A stretch of 9,227 nt of DNA from Hydrogenimonas sp. (GCA_021647345.1 JAKIUX010000020.1:1-9227); one strand, 5' to 3'. Counted from the first letter of the stretch, positions 1 to 6,887 are shown. Numbers and translations are program-made. Notes: generated from the sequence alone by a model not told the origin.

Positions 1-1
1 A

Positions 2-265
2 AGTACCATACCGAAAGAGAGCTTTGTTCACAGCCATCCCGTCAATAAAGCGTACCAGCCTTTTAGCAAAAGCGGTATGAAAGCGAACCTAAGGCCTGAG
101 TCATACCCTCTTCAAGGATGGTCTGGAGCTAAAAAGATAGCTGACCTCGTCTCAGAAGGAACAGTCAGATGCACAAGCTGCCATGACCCGCATACAACCA
201 ATGATCAATTTCTTAGAACCGACAATAAGGGAAGCACACTTTGCAAAGGGTGTCACAACAAATAA
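2..265 (+). CDS. C-terminal fragment of a multiheme cytochrome c (doubled-CXXCH type), 5' end outside window
   Basis: Frame 2 is open from the window edge to TAA at 263-265 and gives the last 87 residues of a protein whose start lies to the left; the ATG at 77 is internal. Two heme c attachment sites are visible, CTSCH (fragment residues 57-61, followed by DPH) and CKGCH (81-85), the second ending three residues from the C terminus. An upstream HSHPV (residues 10-14) offers candidate distal His ligands. The order HPV, then CxSCHDPH, then FLR, then CxxCH is also found in the large cytochrome at 4014-6122 (residues 158-236), so the two proteins share a heme-pair module. Such proteins are periplasmic or extracellular electron carriers. 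The next gene starts 26 nt downstream, so this is probably the upstream member of the same operon. Total heme number and size cannot be told from the fragment. Confidence 0.9.
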   Translation, partial: STIPKESFVHSHPVNKAYQPFSKSGMKANLRPESYPLQGWSGAKKIADLVSEGTVRCTSCHDPHTTNDQFLRTDNKGSTLCKGCHNK

Positions 266-291
266 GTTGAAAATATGAAGGGAACATATCG

Positions 292-1245
292 ATGAAAAGG
301 TTAATACTACTTATATTTGCTTTTTTAGCATTAAGCCTATCGGCTGCAGAACAGCCTGATAACAACAGTTCCGGCAACAGCATTGTCGCTACCGTTAACG
401 GCTACAAAATCACCAAAGCGGAGCTTGACAGACAGGTCGGTATTTTGATGCCGCGAAGTTTTTTTCACTCTACGGTCACTCCAAAAAAGCTCAAAGAGGT
501 AGAGAAGGATGCCCTAAAAGAACTCATCAAAAAGCATCTACTATTACAATATGCCGACAAAAAAGGTTATACGATACCAGACTCCATTGTGGAAAGAGAA
601 GAGAAGAAGATAAAAAAAGCTTTTGGAAGCAAAAAGAACTTTGAGGCAGGGCTTAAACGTGCCAACCTCACATATGATGAGTTCAAGAGAGAACTGAGAA
701 ACGATCTTCTTATGCAGAAACTATATGACAAAGAGGTAAGAGTAGAACTTAGCGATAAAGATCTAAAAAAGTACTATGAAAAGAACAAATACAAATTCAA
801 GGTCCCTGAAAAGGTAAAGATAAGGCTGATATATCTTAGAAACGACCCGACAGATCCAAAAGGATACGAGAAAGCTAAAAAGCGTGCCGAAGAGGTGATG
901 GATAAGATAAAAGAAGGTGAAGATTTCGCCGACCTTGCAGCCAAATACTCAAACGCTATGAGCAGAATCAAAGGGGGCGATATGGGTTTCATACATAAAG
1001 GTATGCTCGATGAGCCTCTCGAAAAGGCTGCTTATAGCCTAAAAAAAGGAGAAGTTAGCGACATAATTGATACTCCGACGGGCTTTTACATAATCAAGCT
1101 TGAAGATATCTCCCCTGCAGTTCAACTCCCATTTGAAGATGTAAAGGATAAGCTTAAAAAGGAGCTAACAGCAAAATATGAGAAGAGAAATCTCGACAAA
1201 ATACTCGACAGCATGAGAAAAAGCGCCAAAATTGTGTATAAATAG
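292..1245 (+). CDS. Secreted parvulin-type peptidyl-prolyl cis-trans isomerase (SurA/PpiC-like)
   Basis: 317 residues. A short signal peptide (Lys/Arg then a hydrophobic run, residues 1-19, ending SAA) directs export to the periplasm. Residues 31-170 resemble the SurA N-terminal chaperone domain, beginning with VATVNGYKITKAEL and continuing as charged helices. Residues 175-272 are a rotamase (PpiC) domain, with the family landmarks DFADLAAKYS (211-220), GGDMGFI (228-234), the LKKGEVSDIID stretch (250-260) and GFYIIKL (264-270). A charged C-terminal helix follows. The start is supported by AAGGGA at 278-283, 8 nt before the ATG. Such enzymes isomerise Xaa-Pro bonds and chaperone exported or outer-membrane proteins. 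Sitting between cytochrome and beta-barrel genes, it is probably a dedicated folding factor for them: the large cytochrome has about 57 prolines in 702 residues. The family call is firm; the client assignment is inference. Confidence 0.93.
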   Translation: MKRLILLIFAFLALSLSAAEQPDNNSSGNSIVATVNGYKITKAELDRQVGILMPRSFFHSTVTPKKLKEVEKDALKELIKKHLLLQYADKKGYTIPDSIVEREEKKIKKAFGSKKNFEAGLKRANLTYDEFKRELRNDLLMQKLYDKEVRVELSDKDLKKYYEKNKYKFKVPEKVKIRLIYLRNDPTDPKGYEKAKKRAEEVMDKIKEGEDFADLAAKYSNAMSRIKGGDMGFIHKGMLDEPLEKAAYSLKKGEVSDIIDTPTGFYIIKLEDISPAVQLPFEDVKDKLKKELTAKYEKRNLDKILDSMRKSAKIVYK

Positions 1246-1254
1246 GGCATTATA

Positions 1255-2982
1255 ATGAGAAGATGTGTTGCTATCTCTTTACTCGTAACGACTATCTTTC
1301 CTGTGACCGCATCCGCCTATACGAGGGGTGTTTACGGAAAGTTAGAGTATATTTTGATGAATGACAATATAAGCGACCAATACAATAAAACAACAAGAAA
1401 ATCTTTTATACAGAACTACCAGTTGGGCTTTGAAAGATTCATCTACAGTCCTCGTCTTTTGACTTACGACTTAGGACTCTCTCTTTACATAGACAACACA
1501 ACTTCAAACATAGATTACGCCAACAACACAACTAATAGCGAAAGTCAGACAAAACATCTTGGCGGTAAGGCATATCTGCATTTTCTAAAAGAGTCGAAAT
1601 ACCCTTTTACAATCTTTTATGAAAGAAAAAACTCCCCTCTTTGGAGCACTACTGCTGAGAGCTCGACGCTTATAACTTACGACACCGAAGAGTACGGCAT
1701 AAACGGCAGAGTAAAACTTGAAGAGTTTAATCTGCATTATGAATATAAAAATATGCAGAGCGACAAAACAGAGTCTTTCGCTACTGAAAACGGTAGCAGC
1801 GATCGCTTTTCAATAGGAATAAATAAACAATTAGATGATAACAGATCTATAAATTTCAGCTATAGTCACGAAACAAGAGACTACTACAGAAGAGACAAAG
1901 GTTTAAATTATTTAGATAGCTGGCACGATGTGATAGATATGGCAAACGGCTCTTACTCGTGGATAATATCTGAAACGCTTCACTTTAATATGTTTGCAAA
2001 CTACATGAAAAACGACTACTTAGATTATGAAGATCTTATGGGCACTATATCTCTTGGATGGAGACCGAATAGCAAACATTCAGAAACAGTTAATTTTACC
2101 GCTAACAACACTAAGACAAAAGATGGCACTAACAACTTCTACTCCTTGACGGAGAGTGGAAGCTACAAACTGACAGAGAGATTATCGACAAGCCACAATT
2201 TCCAAGCATATAATGCCAGCGGCAATCTCTACAACATGACGCTATTTAGTGCAACATTGGGAGCCAACTATCTTATTCAACACTCGGAAAGTCTTAACAC
2301 ATCTTACGGAGCTTCTGTTACAGGAAGATCGGAAACATATGACTATGGCGATCAAAACATATCTATCGCAGATAGAAATATGCTTTCCTATACTCTATCT
2401 GCTAATATGAACAAAAGCTTTAAAGAGGATAGGTCGAATATCTCAGCGGGGGTCTCTCTCTATCAGCTTATTTCGACAACGAGCGACGCAACGCATAGAG
2501 TAACCGCAAATGCCGGCTACAACAAAAATTTTACCGATCAGATAACCTATAACCTAAAAGTATACTCAACATACGATAACAATACCTATACGGCCATAGA
2601 TCAGAATGAGACTCAAAGGACCACAAGAATTTTCAATGCCGATACATCTCTTGGTTACTGGAGAGCGGTCGGCTACAATGGAAAGTTGACCACTAAAGCG
2701 GGTGTAGTGTACTCTGCAGGTACATTCGTAAATAGAGTCAACCCATACGGAACTCTAAGTTTCTTCTATATGCTAAGAAGAAACTTGATGTTCAAAACTT
2801 TAGCAAGAGTCTCTACCGATACAGGTTACAATGTAACATCTTACACAACCACATCGGACCTAATATATAGAATTAGAAAAGTTGAGATGAGGACAGGAAT
2901 TCAGTGGTCGAGGCAGACAGGCGGGAGCTTTGGTCAAAGAGATCACACAAACTACTACTTCAGAATAAGCAGGAGGCTATAG
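1255..2982 (+). CDS. Predicted outer-membrane beta-barrel protein, possible porin partner of multiheme cytochromes
   Basis: 575 residues. The N terminus is a classical signal peptide (MRRC, hydrophobic core, TASA with an AxA cleavage site after residue 21). The mature part has no hydrophobic helix and consists of many alternating polar/aromatic beta-strands separated by short turns and longer Asn/Ser/Thr-rich loops, for example NYQLGFERFIY, RLLTYDLGLSLYI, FTIFYERK, INFSYSHETRDYY and YYFRISRRL at the C terminus. This is the pattern of a large outer-membrane barrel, and at about 554 mature residues it could hold around twenty or more strands. The only cysteine is in the signal peptide, so the barrel binds no heme itself. 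I do not recognise a named family; MtrB/PioB-like and Geobacter conduit barrels are analogues in role, not shown homologues. The PPIase stop (TAG) is 9 nt upstream and TAGGG (1243-1247) is a weak ribosome site. The stop abuts the next start, indicating co-translation. A role as a sheath for electron transfer across the outer membrane is inferred from the neighbours. Confidence 0.82.
   Translation: MRRCVAISLLVTTIFPVTASAYTRGVYGKLEYILMNDNISDQYNKTTRKSFIQNYQLGFERFIYSPRLLTYDLGLSLYIDNTTSNIDYANNTTNSESQTKHLGGKAYLHFLKESKYPFTIFYERKNSPLWSTTAESSTLITYDTEEYGINGRVKLEEFNLHYEYKNMQSDKTESFATENGSSDRFSIGINKQLDDNRSINFSYSHETRDYYRRDKGLNYLDSWHDVIDMANGSYSWIISETLHFNMFANYMKNDYLDYEDLMGTISLGWRPNSKHSETVNFTANNTKTKDGTNNFYSLTESGSYKLTERLSTSHNFQAYNASGNLYNMTLFSATLGANYLIQHSESLNTSYGASVTGRSETYDYGDQNISIADRNMLSYTLSANMNKSFKEDRSNISAGVSLYQLISTTSDATHRVTANAGYNKNFTDQITYNLKVYSTYDNNTYTAIDQNETQRTTRIFNADTSLGYWRAVGYNGKLTTKAGVVYSAGTFVNRVNPYGTLSFFYMLRRNLMFKTLARVSTDTGYNVTSYTTTSDLIYRIRKVEMRTGIQWSRQTGGSFGQRDHTNYYFRISRRL
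2971..2976 (+). promoter_or_regulatory. Strong Shine-Dalgarno for the NHL-repeat gene
   Basis: A perfect AGGAGG lies inside the last codons of the barrel gene, 6 nt before the ATG at 2983. It favours that start over the in-frame ATG at 3007, which has its own AGGATGG (2994-3000) 6 nt upstream. Confidence 0.75.
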
Positions 2983-3999
2983 ATGATAGCAATAGGATGG
3001 AATTTCATGAAACTTTCAAGAACTCTAATTTTTTCTGCTATTTTGCTTCTGCCGGTTTTTACCTTTGCACAAAAGATTGTATGGCCTCAACCTCCGGAAA
3101 AAGCTAGAATAGAGTTTATAAAATCGGTAACAAAAGCTGAAGATCTTGAGATAAAAAAGGGTTTTTTTAAAAAGTTTCTGGAATTTTTCGCAGGTAGTGA
3201 AGAAAAAGTTTTGGTTAAACCTTTCGGCATACATGTAGACGGCGACAAAATTTTTGTAACAGATGTGGCCGAAGCAACGCTGTTTATTTTCGATACAGCT
3301 TCAAACGACTTTAAAGTTATTGAAGGGTTCAAAAAAGAGAAGTTTCTCTATCCGGTTGACGTAGCTACGGACGATCTCGGTTTCATATATGTTACAGACT
3401 CCATGAGAAAGTCTGTTTATATATTCAACAAAAATGGTGTAGCGCTTAAAAAGATTTCTGAGGAGAACGGGCTTAAAAGGCCTACAGGAATAGCTGTAGA
3501 TAAAAAAAGGAAAATTTTTTATGTTTGCGATACTCTATCTTCCAAAATTTTGAAATATAGCTTAAATGGAAAAATGGTAGCAACTATAGGCGCTCCCGGA
3601 AGTGGCAACGGTGAGTTAAACAGACCCACTTTTATAACTTTGGATGAAAATGGTTCTCTTTATGTTACAGACTCGATGAATTTTAGAGTAAATATCTACG
3701 ATAAAGATGGAAAATTCAAAAAATCGTTTGGTCAGCTTGGAAATAGTATAGGAAATTTCGCAAGTCCTCGGGGCATAGCGGTAGATAAGTATGGACATAT
3801 CTACGTTACGGATACTCTTTTTAATGCCGTTCAAATATTCGACAAAAAAGGCAACCTGCTGTTGGTTTTCGGCTCTGAAGGCAGGGGCAACGGGGAGTTC
3901 TATACTCCAATGGATATATCAATCTCTAATGATGGGCGTATTTTTATTACTGACTCATACAATATGAGAGTTGAGATATTCAAAATATTAAACTATTAA
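2983..3999 (+). CDS. Secreted six-bladed NHL-repeat beta-propeller protein
   Basis: 338 residues from the ATG that directly follows the barrel gene's TAG. Residues 9-29 (MKLSRTLIFSA onward to TFA) form a signal peptide; if translation starts at Met9 (nt 3007) the signal is more typical and lacks the 8-residue extension. Next comes WPQPPEKARIEFI (34-46), then a linker and six NHL-like blades at about 79-105, 122-149, 165-193, 213-240, 260-287 and 307-334. Each has the pattern P-x-x-I/V-x-V/L-D, then G-x-I-Y-V-T-D, then V-x-I-F-D; clear copies are SPRGIAVDKYGHIYVTDT and RPTFITLDENGSLYVTDS. Six blades make a complete closed propeller. There are no heme motifs and a single Cys (182). NHL propellers act as protein-protein platforms. 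Proteins of this kind are found next to extracellular multiheme cytochromes in Geobacter (recalled, not checked), so a periplasmic or surface scaffold for the cytochrome is plausible. An enzymatic role (for example lactonase-like) cannot be excluded. Confidence 0.88.
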   Translation: MIAIGWNFMKLSRTLIFSAILLLPVFTFAQKIVWPQPPEKARIEFIKSVTKAEDLEIKKGFFKKFLEFFAGSEEKVLVKPFGIHVDGDKIFVTDVAEATLFIFDTASNDFKVIEGFKKEKFLYPVDVATDDLGFIYVTDSMRKSVYIFNKNGVALKKISEENGLKRPTGIAVDKKRKIFYVCDTLSSKILKYSLNGKMVATIGAPGSGNGELNRPTFITLDENGSLYVTDSMNFRVNIYDKDGKFKKSFGQLGNSIGNFASPRGIAVDKYGHIYVTDTLFNAVQIFDKKGNLLLVFGSEGRGNGEFYTPMDISISNDGRIFITDSYNMRVEIFKILNY

Positions 4000-4013
4000 A
4001 ATGGGAGGTAGGC

Positions 4014-6122
4014 ATGAAAGCTTTACTTAAAATTTCCGTTATATCGATATCTCTGGCAACTCTCTCATTCGGCGGTACCATCTTAAACACAAAGCATAAT
4101 CTCTCCGTAACCGGTCCGGGAACGATAAAGGCAAGCAGTGAGCAAGAGGTTTGCGTTTTTTGCCATATTCCTCACAACACCCGTCCTGGTAAACCTCTAT
4201 GGAACCGCCAGATGCCTACATCAAACTACATTATGTATGAAAGTGAGTACCTAAAGCGTACCAACTACCCTCTTCCGGCAGACCTTGGAATAACAGAAGG
4301 GACACCGGGTTCTTTGTCTAGACAGTGTCTAAGCTGCCACGACGGAACGGTAGCTATTGGCTCCATATACATGGTAAGAGGCACCGTTTTGGGAAACACC
4401 CTAATCGATATGATTGGAGTGGGAGCAAACGGTATGATGCCAATAGACGCCAACGGTTTCATCGGAACAGATCTTAGTATTCACCATCCTGTAGGAATAG
4501 AGTATGACCCTACTAACGTCAAAAACTTCGACGTAGGAAGCAAGACGATAGAGCTCAAAACCACTCCGGACGCTCCTCTTAAGCTCTACACATACAACGG
4601 CAAGAAGTATGTTGAGTGCTCATCATGCCACGATCCGCACCTTGAAAGTTTTAAATTTTTAAGAGTGCATACCAGCCCAAATAACGCGATAAATGTAAAA
4701 AATACCTGTATGTCGTGTCATGATAAAAACCCAAACGATGCTCTAACAACCGTACACCAAAGCGCCACTCCAGTATATAGTGACTCGAATGTTTTAAGTA
4801 GATACAATAATGGAGGCAGCGTGACAGTATCAAACTTATACTGCGTTAACTGCCACACTCCCCATAACGGACAAGGAAAGCCATACCTTCTAAGACAGGT
4901 GGAGCAGAATACTTGCTATATGGGGGCTTCAAATTCAAGAAGCACGGCTCCTTGCCACGGCACAGGAAGTACGCTGCCTACCAACAAACAGATAGAGACA
5001 GTTCTCAATCGACCATATGCACATCCTGTAAACACCATAGACGGCGTACATACAAATTTCGATACCCTTTACGGATACGGATCCACTCAAAGCGACCCTG
5101 CAGCAAGCCACAGTGTCAAGTGGAGCGACTCGAAACATGCCGAGTGTATGGATTGCCACAACCAGCATAGAGCTGGTGCAACGAAGCATGTTCCAGACAA
5201 TCAATGGTATCCCGACAACCCGACAAACCTTGTCTCCGAAGTTATAAGAAAAGTTCAAGGAGTTGAGCCTGTTTGGCCAGCTCAATGGACTCAGCCAACA
5301 TCGTTTACAACTCTCGCGGAATCTACAAAAGAGTACCAGATATGCCTGAAGTGCCACTCCTACTGGGCTCTTGGACCGACATTAGCGCAAAATGCCGGAG
5401 AAGTGGCTACAGGTGCGACGGACAATTGGATAGATGTAGAGGCTGTTAGAGCGACAGACCAGGCCTTCGAATTCAACCCAAACAACAAGTCTGCTCACCC
5501 TGTAATTATGGCTTTAAATAACAGACCGGGTTCTTATGCGCCAAAGGCTCTGCCGGCAGACTCTCTTTTTTACCCTTGGAATCAAAACCCAGGAACCCAG
5601 ACAATGTATTGCTCCGACTGCCACGGTGCCGACAATGAAGATAGCGGCGATCCAAAGGGTCCCCACGGGTCGAGCTTCAGATTTATGCTAAAGGGACCTA
5701 ACAAGTATTGGCCCACAAAGCCGGACGGTACGCTATTTTCAACTGGAGACATACAGCCAGATGGCAGTGTACCTGATCTTTTTTGTGCCAACTGCCACAA
5801 TCTAAACTATCCGCACAAACAGTGGGGTGGCCCTATGAGAAGAGTAAATGCCGCTTGCGTAGAATGTCATGTAGCGGTACCTCACGGCTCACCGGTTTCC
5901 AGGCTCATAGGGTATACAAACTTCCCTGAGCCATATAATTATAATCATAATGGAGTTAAGCAACTTATTATGAAAGGGTACAAAAAGGCAAGCTCGCCTG
6001 CCGCATACGCCGCAAGTAATGCCTATGCTCCCGGCTGTGGTGGAGGCGGATGCCACGGTAGACAAGATTATCCATATGCAGATAATGGAGCAGGCTATGA
6101 TCCAGTCAGTCCGCTTCCGTAA
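4014..6122 (+). CDS. Large secreted multiheme cytochrome c, probable dodecaheme, with CX12CH and CX4CH sites
   Basis: 702 residues. Residues 1-20 are a signal peptide with no lipobox cysteine, so the protein is soluble or extracellular rather than a lipoprotein. Ten canonical heme sites start at C47, C105, C202, C232, C277, C378, C444, C533, C591 and C615. Two further Cys pairs end in CH: C301-C314-H315 (CX12CH) and C675-C680-H681 (CX4CH). These 12 pairs account for all 24 cysteines, which argues that every pair holds heme. About 19 other His (for example 28, 54, 157/158, 209, 284, 385, 495, 551, 601, 624) can supply distal ligands, so a bis-His electron-wire protein is likelier than an enzyme. 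The N terminus (KHNLSVTGPGTIKASSEQ, then CVFCHIPHN) is typical of doubled-CXXCH cytochromes. The tail after the last heme (682-702) is short and Gly/Pro/Asp/Tyr-rich. GGGAGG at 4003-4008 lies 5 nt before the ATG, and the NHL gene ends 14 nt upstream. Homology to OmcS/OmcE/OmcZ is not shown; similarity of role is inferred. Confidence 0.93.
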   Translation: MKALLKISVISISLATLSFGGTILNTKHNLSVTGPGTIKASSEQEVCVFCHIPHNTRPGKPLWNRQMPTSNYIMYESEYLKRTNYPLPADLGITEGTPGSLSRQCLSCHDGTVAIGSIYMVRGTVLGNTLIDMIGVGANGMMPIDANGFIGTDLSIHHPVGIEYDPTNVKNFDVGSKTIELKTTPDAPLKLYTYNGKKYVECSSCHDPHLESFKFLRVHTSPNNAINVKNTCMSCHDKNPNDALTTVHQSATPVYSDSNVLSRYNNGGSVTVSNLYCVNCHTPHNGQGKPYLLRQVEQNTCYMGASNSRSTAPCHGTGSTLPTNKQIETVLNRPYAHPVNTIDGVHTNFDTLYGYGSTQSDPAASHSVKWSDSKHAECMDCHNQHRAGATKHVPDNQWYPDNPTNLVSEVIRKVQGVEPVWPAQWTQPTSFTTLAESTKEYQICLKCHSYWALGPTLAQNAGEVATGATDNWIDVEAVRATDQAFEFNPNNKSAHPVIMALNNRPGSYAPKALPADSLFYPWNQNPGTQTMYCSDCHGADNEDSGDPKGPHGSSFRFMLKGPNKYWPTKPDGTLFSTGDIQPDGSVPDLFCANCHNLNYPHKQWGGPMRRVNAACVECHVAVPHGSPVSRLIGYTNFPEPYNYNHNGVKQLIMKGYKKASSPAAYAASNAYAPGCGGGGCHGRQDYPYADNGAGYDPVSPLP

Positions 6123-6132
6123 ATTTGAAATC

Positions 6133-6168
6133 AAAGGGCTTTCTAAAAAAGTGAAAGGAAAGCTCTTT
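6133..6168 (+). terminator. Hairpin after the large cytochrome gene (weak terminator or mRNA-stabilising element)
   Basis: AAAGGGCTTTC (6133-6143) pairs with GAAAGCTCTTT (6158-6168) as an 11-bp stem with one G-U pair and a 14-nt loop, starting 10 nt after the stop codon. Only three T residues end the right arm and A residues follow, so it lacks a proper U-tract. It may terminate only partly, or protect the 3' end of the operon mRNA while some transcription continues into the gene at 6220. Confidence 0.45.
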
Positions 6169-6219
6169 AAAAGGTATGAATCCATAAAATAGTCGCTGCT
6201 ATGAAAAAGGGTTGAATAT

Positions 6220-6723
6220 ATGAGCCGTAATCGTTGTTTTAGCACTCTTGCTATCTTTTTAACTCTTATCTTCATTAAAATCGATCTATTAGCCATTACA
6301 GATGAAGATATGATTAAAAAAAGCGTTATAGGCTACAATATGACTCTTATTGAATCAGCCAAAAATCCGGAATTTTTAAAAAATTTTGATGATAGAAAAA
6401 AATTGGAGAGATTTGCCGACAGAAAGGTTGCACAAAAACTTTTTATTTGGATAAAATCTTGGCATGAAAACAATCTCTATATGGATGCGAGACTAAAAGA
6501 TATAAGCTTTGGAAGGATTGTATCAAAAAATGGCAACGTTTCTGTAATTACCGATGAAGTCTGGCTATATAGATATTTTAGAGTCATAGGCAAAAACCGA
6601 ATTGAAGAGGCTTATCCGCCGGCAAAAAAGATTTATAAAGTAAAATATACCCTAAAGAGAGAGAAAGATAGCTGGAAAATAACTAATATAGATGTATTTT
6701 CCGAAAAAGAGGAAAAACTGTAA
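6220..6723 (+). CDS. Small secreted or membrane-anchored protein of unknown function, NTF2-like C-terminal part
   Basis: 167 residues; I do not recognise a named family. Residues 8-25 are a hydrophobic segment after MSRNRC, either a signal peptide or an N-terminal anchor. Residues 28-85 look helical and highly charged. Residues 87-160 look like paired beta-strands: DARLKDISFGRI, VSVITDEVWLYRYFRVIG, YKVKYTLKREKDSWKITNIDVF. The final strand pair with a conserved-looking SWKI is reminiscent of NTF2-like or IMS-like domains, which bind ligands or partner proteins; this is fold-level impression only. AAAGGG (6206-6211), 8 nt before the ATG, supports the start. It has no heme motif and a single Cys (residue 6). 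It lies 97 nt after the cytochrome and 192 nt before the heme lyase, so an accessory role in cytochrome maturation or export is possible but unproven. Codon use is like the neighbours. Confidence 0.75.
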   Translation: MSRNRCFSTLAIFLTLIFIKIDLLAITDEDMIKKSVIGYNMTLIESAKNPEFLKNFDDRKKLERFADRKVAQKLFIWIKSWHENNLYMDARLKDISFGRIVSKNGNVSVITDEVWLYRYFRVIGKNRIEEAYPPAKKIYKVKYTLKREKDSWKITNIDVFSEKEEKL

Positions 6724-6778
6724 TTACATTACTATTTGATTCTTTAATAAAAATAAAGATTATCGATTGATACAAATT

Positions 6779-6810
6779 TTGACTTGTACTATTATCTACA
6801 AAGCTATAAA
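6779..6810 (+). promoter_or_regulatory. Possible promoter for the heme lyase gene
   Basis: TTGACT (6779-6784) and TATAAA (6805-6810) lie in an AT-rich stretch upstream of the gene at 6916. The 20-nt spacer is too long for a classical sigma-70 promoter, but Campylobacterota promoters often depend mainly on the -10 element. Transcription would start near 6817, just before the palindrome. This is weak evidence, based on pattern only. Confidence 0.3.
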
Positions 6811-6822
6811 GTACTTAGTGGC

Positions 6823-6887
6823 CCCAAAAGTGTTTCATCATTTTTAGATATGTCGGGTTATAGACAAAAAAATGATCTATTTTTGGG
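6823..6887. repeat. Long interrupted inverted repeat upstream of the heme lyase gene
   Basis: The outer arms CCCAAAA (6823-6829) and TTTTGGG (6881-6887) and the inner arms ATCATTTTT (6837-6845) and AAAAATGAT (6868-6876) are perfect inverted repeats, 16 bp in total. They are separated by an asymmetric internal loop (7 and 4 nt), with a 22-nt apical loop. No U-tract follows on either strand, so it does not look like a normal terminator. It would fall in the 5' leader of the next gene if the promoter at 6779-6810 is real. It could be a leader hairpin or a regulator-binding palindrome. Confidence 0.55.

Noticed and set aside
77..265. A 62-residue complete gene starting at ATG 77
   Set aside because: The frame is open back to the window edge and upstream residues include HSHPV, matching the ligand region of the related module, so the ATG is internal.
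2904..3107. 67-residue forward frame across the barrel/propeller junction
   Set aside because: It overlaps both real genes out of frame, and its product has no plausible features.
4935..5357. 140-residue reverse-strand open frame inside the large cytochrome
   Set aside because: It lies wholly opposite an undoubted coding region and shows no domain, no ribosome site and an atypical cysteine/arginine-rich composition.
5931..5953. AT-rich near-palindrome near the end of the cytochrome gene
   Set aside because: It is explained by coding for an Asn/Tyr/His-rich stretch and has no neighbouring regulatory context.
4014..6122. Large cytochrome as an octaheme-type nitrite, sulfite or hydroxylamine enzyme
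   Set aside because: There is no CXXCK catalytic site, the heme count is higher, and there are enough His for bis-His ligation at all sites; the N-terminal motif is that of doubled-CXXCH electron carriers.
5889..6296. 135-residue reverse-strand open frame spanning the end of the cytochrome, the hairpin and the next gene's start
   Set aside because: It overlaps two forward genes and has no recognisable motif; the forward reading has ribosome sites and signal peptides.
6742..6758. Small inverted repeat CTTTA/TAAAG after the 6220-6723 gene as a terminator
   Set aside because: The stem has only 5 A/T-dominated base pairs and no U-tract; such pairs are expected by chance in AT-rich DNA.
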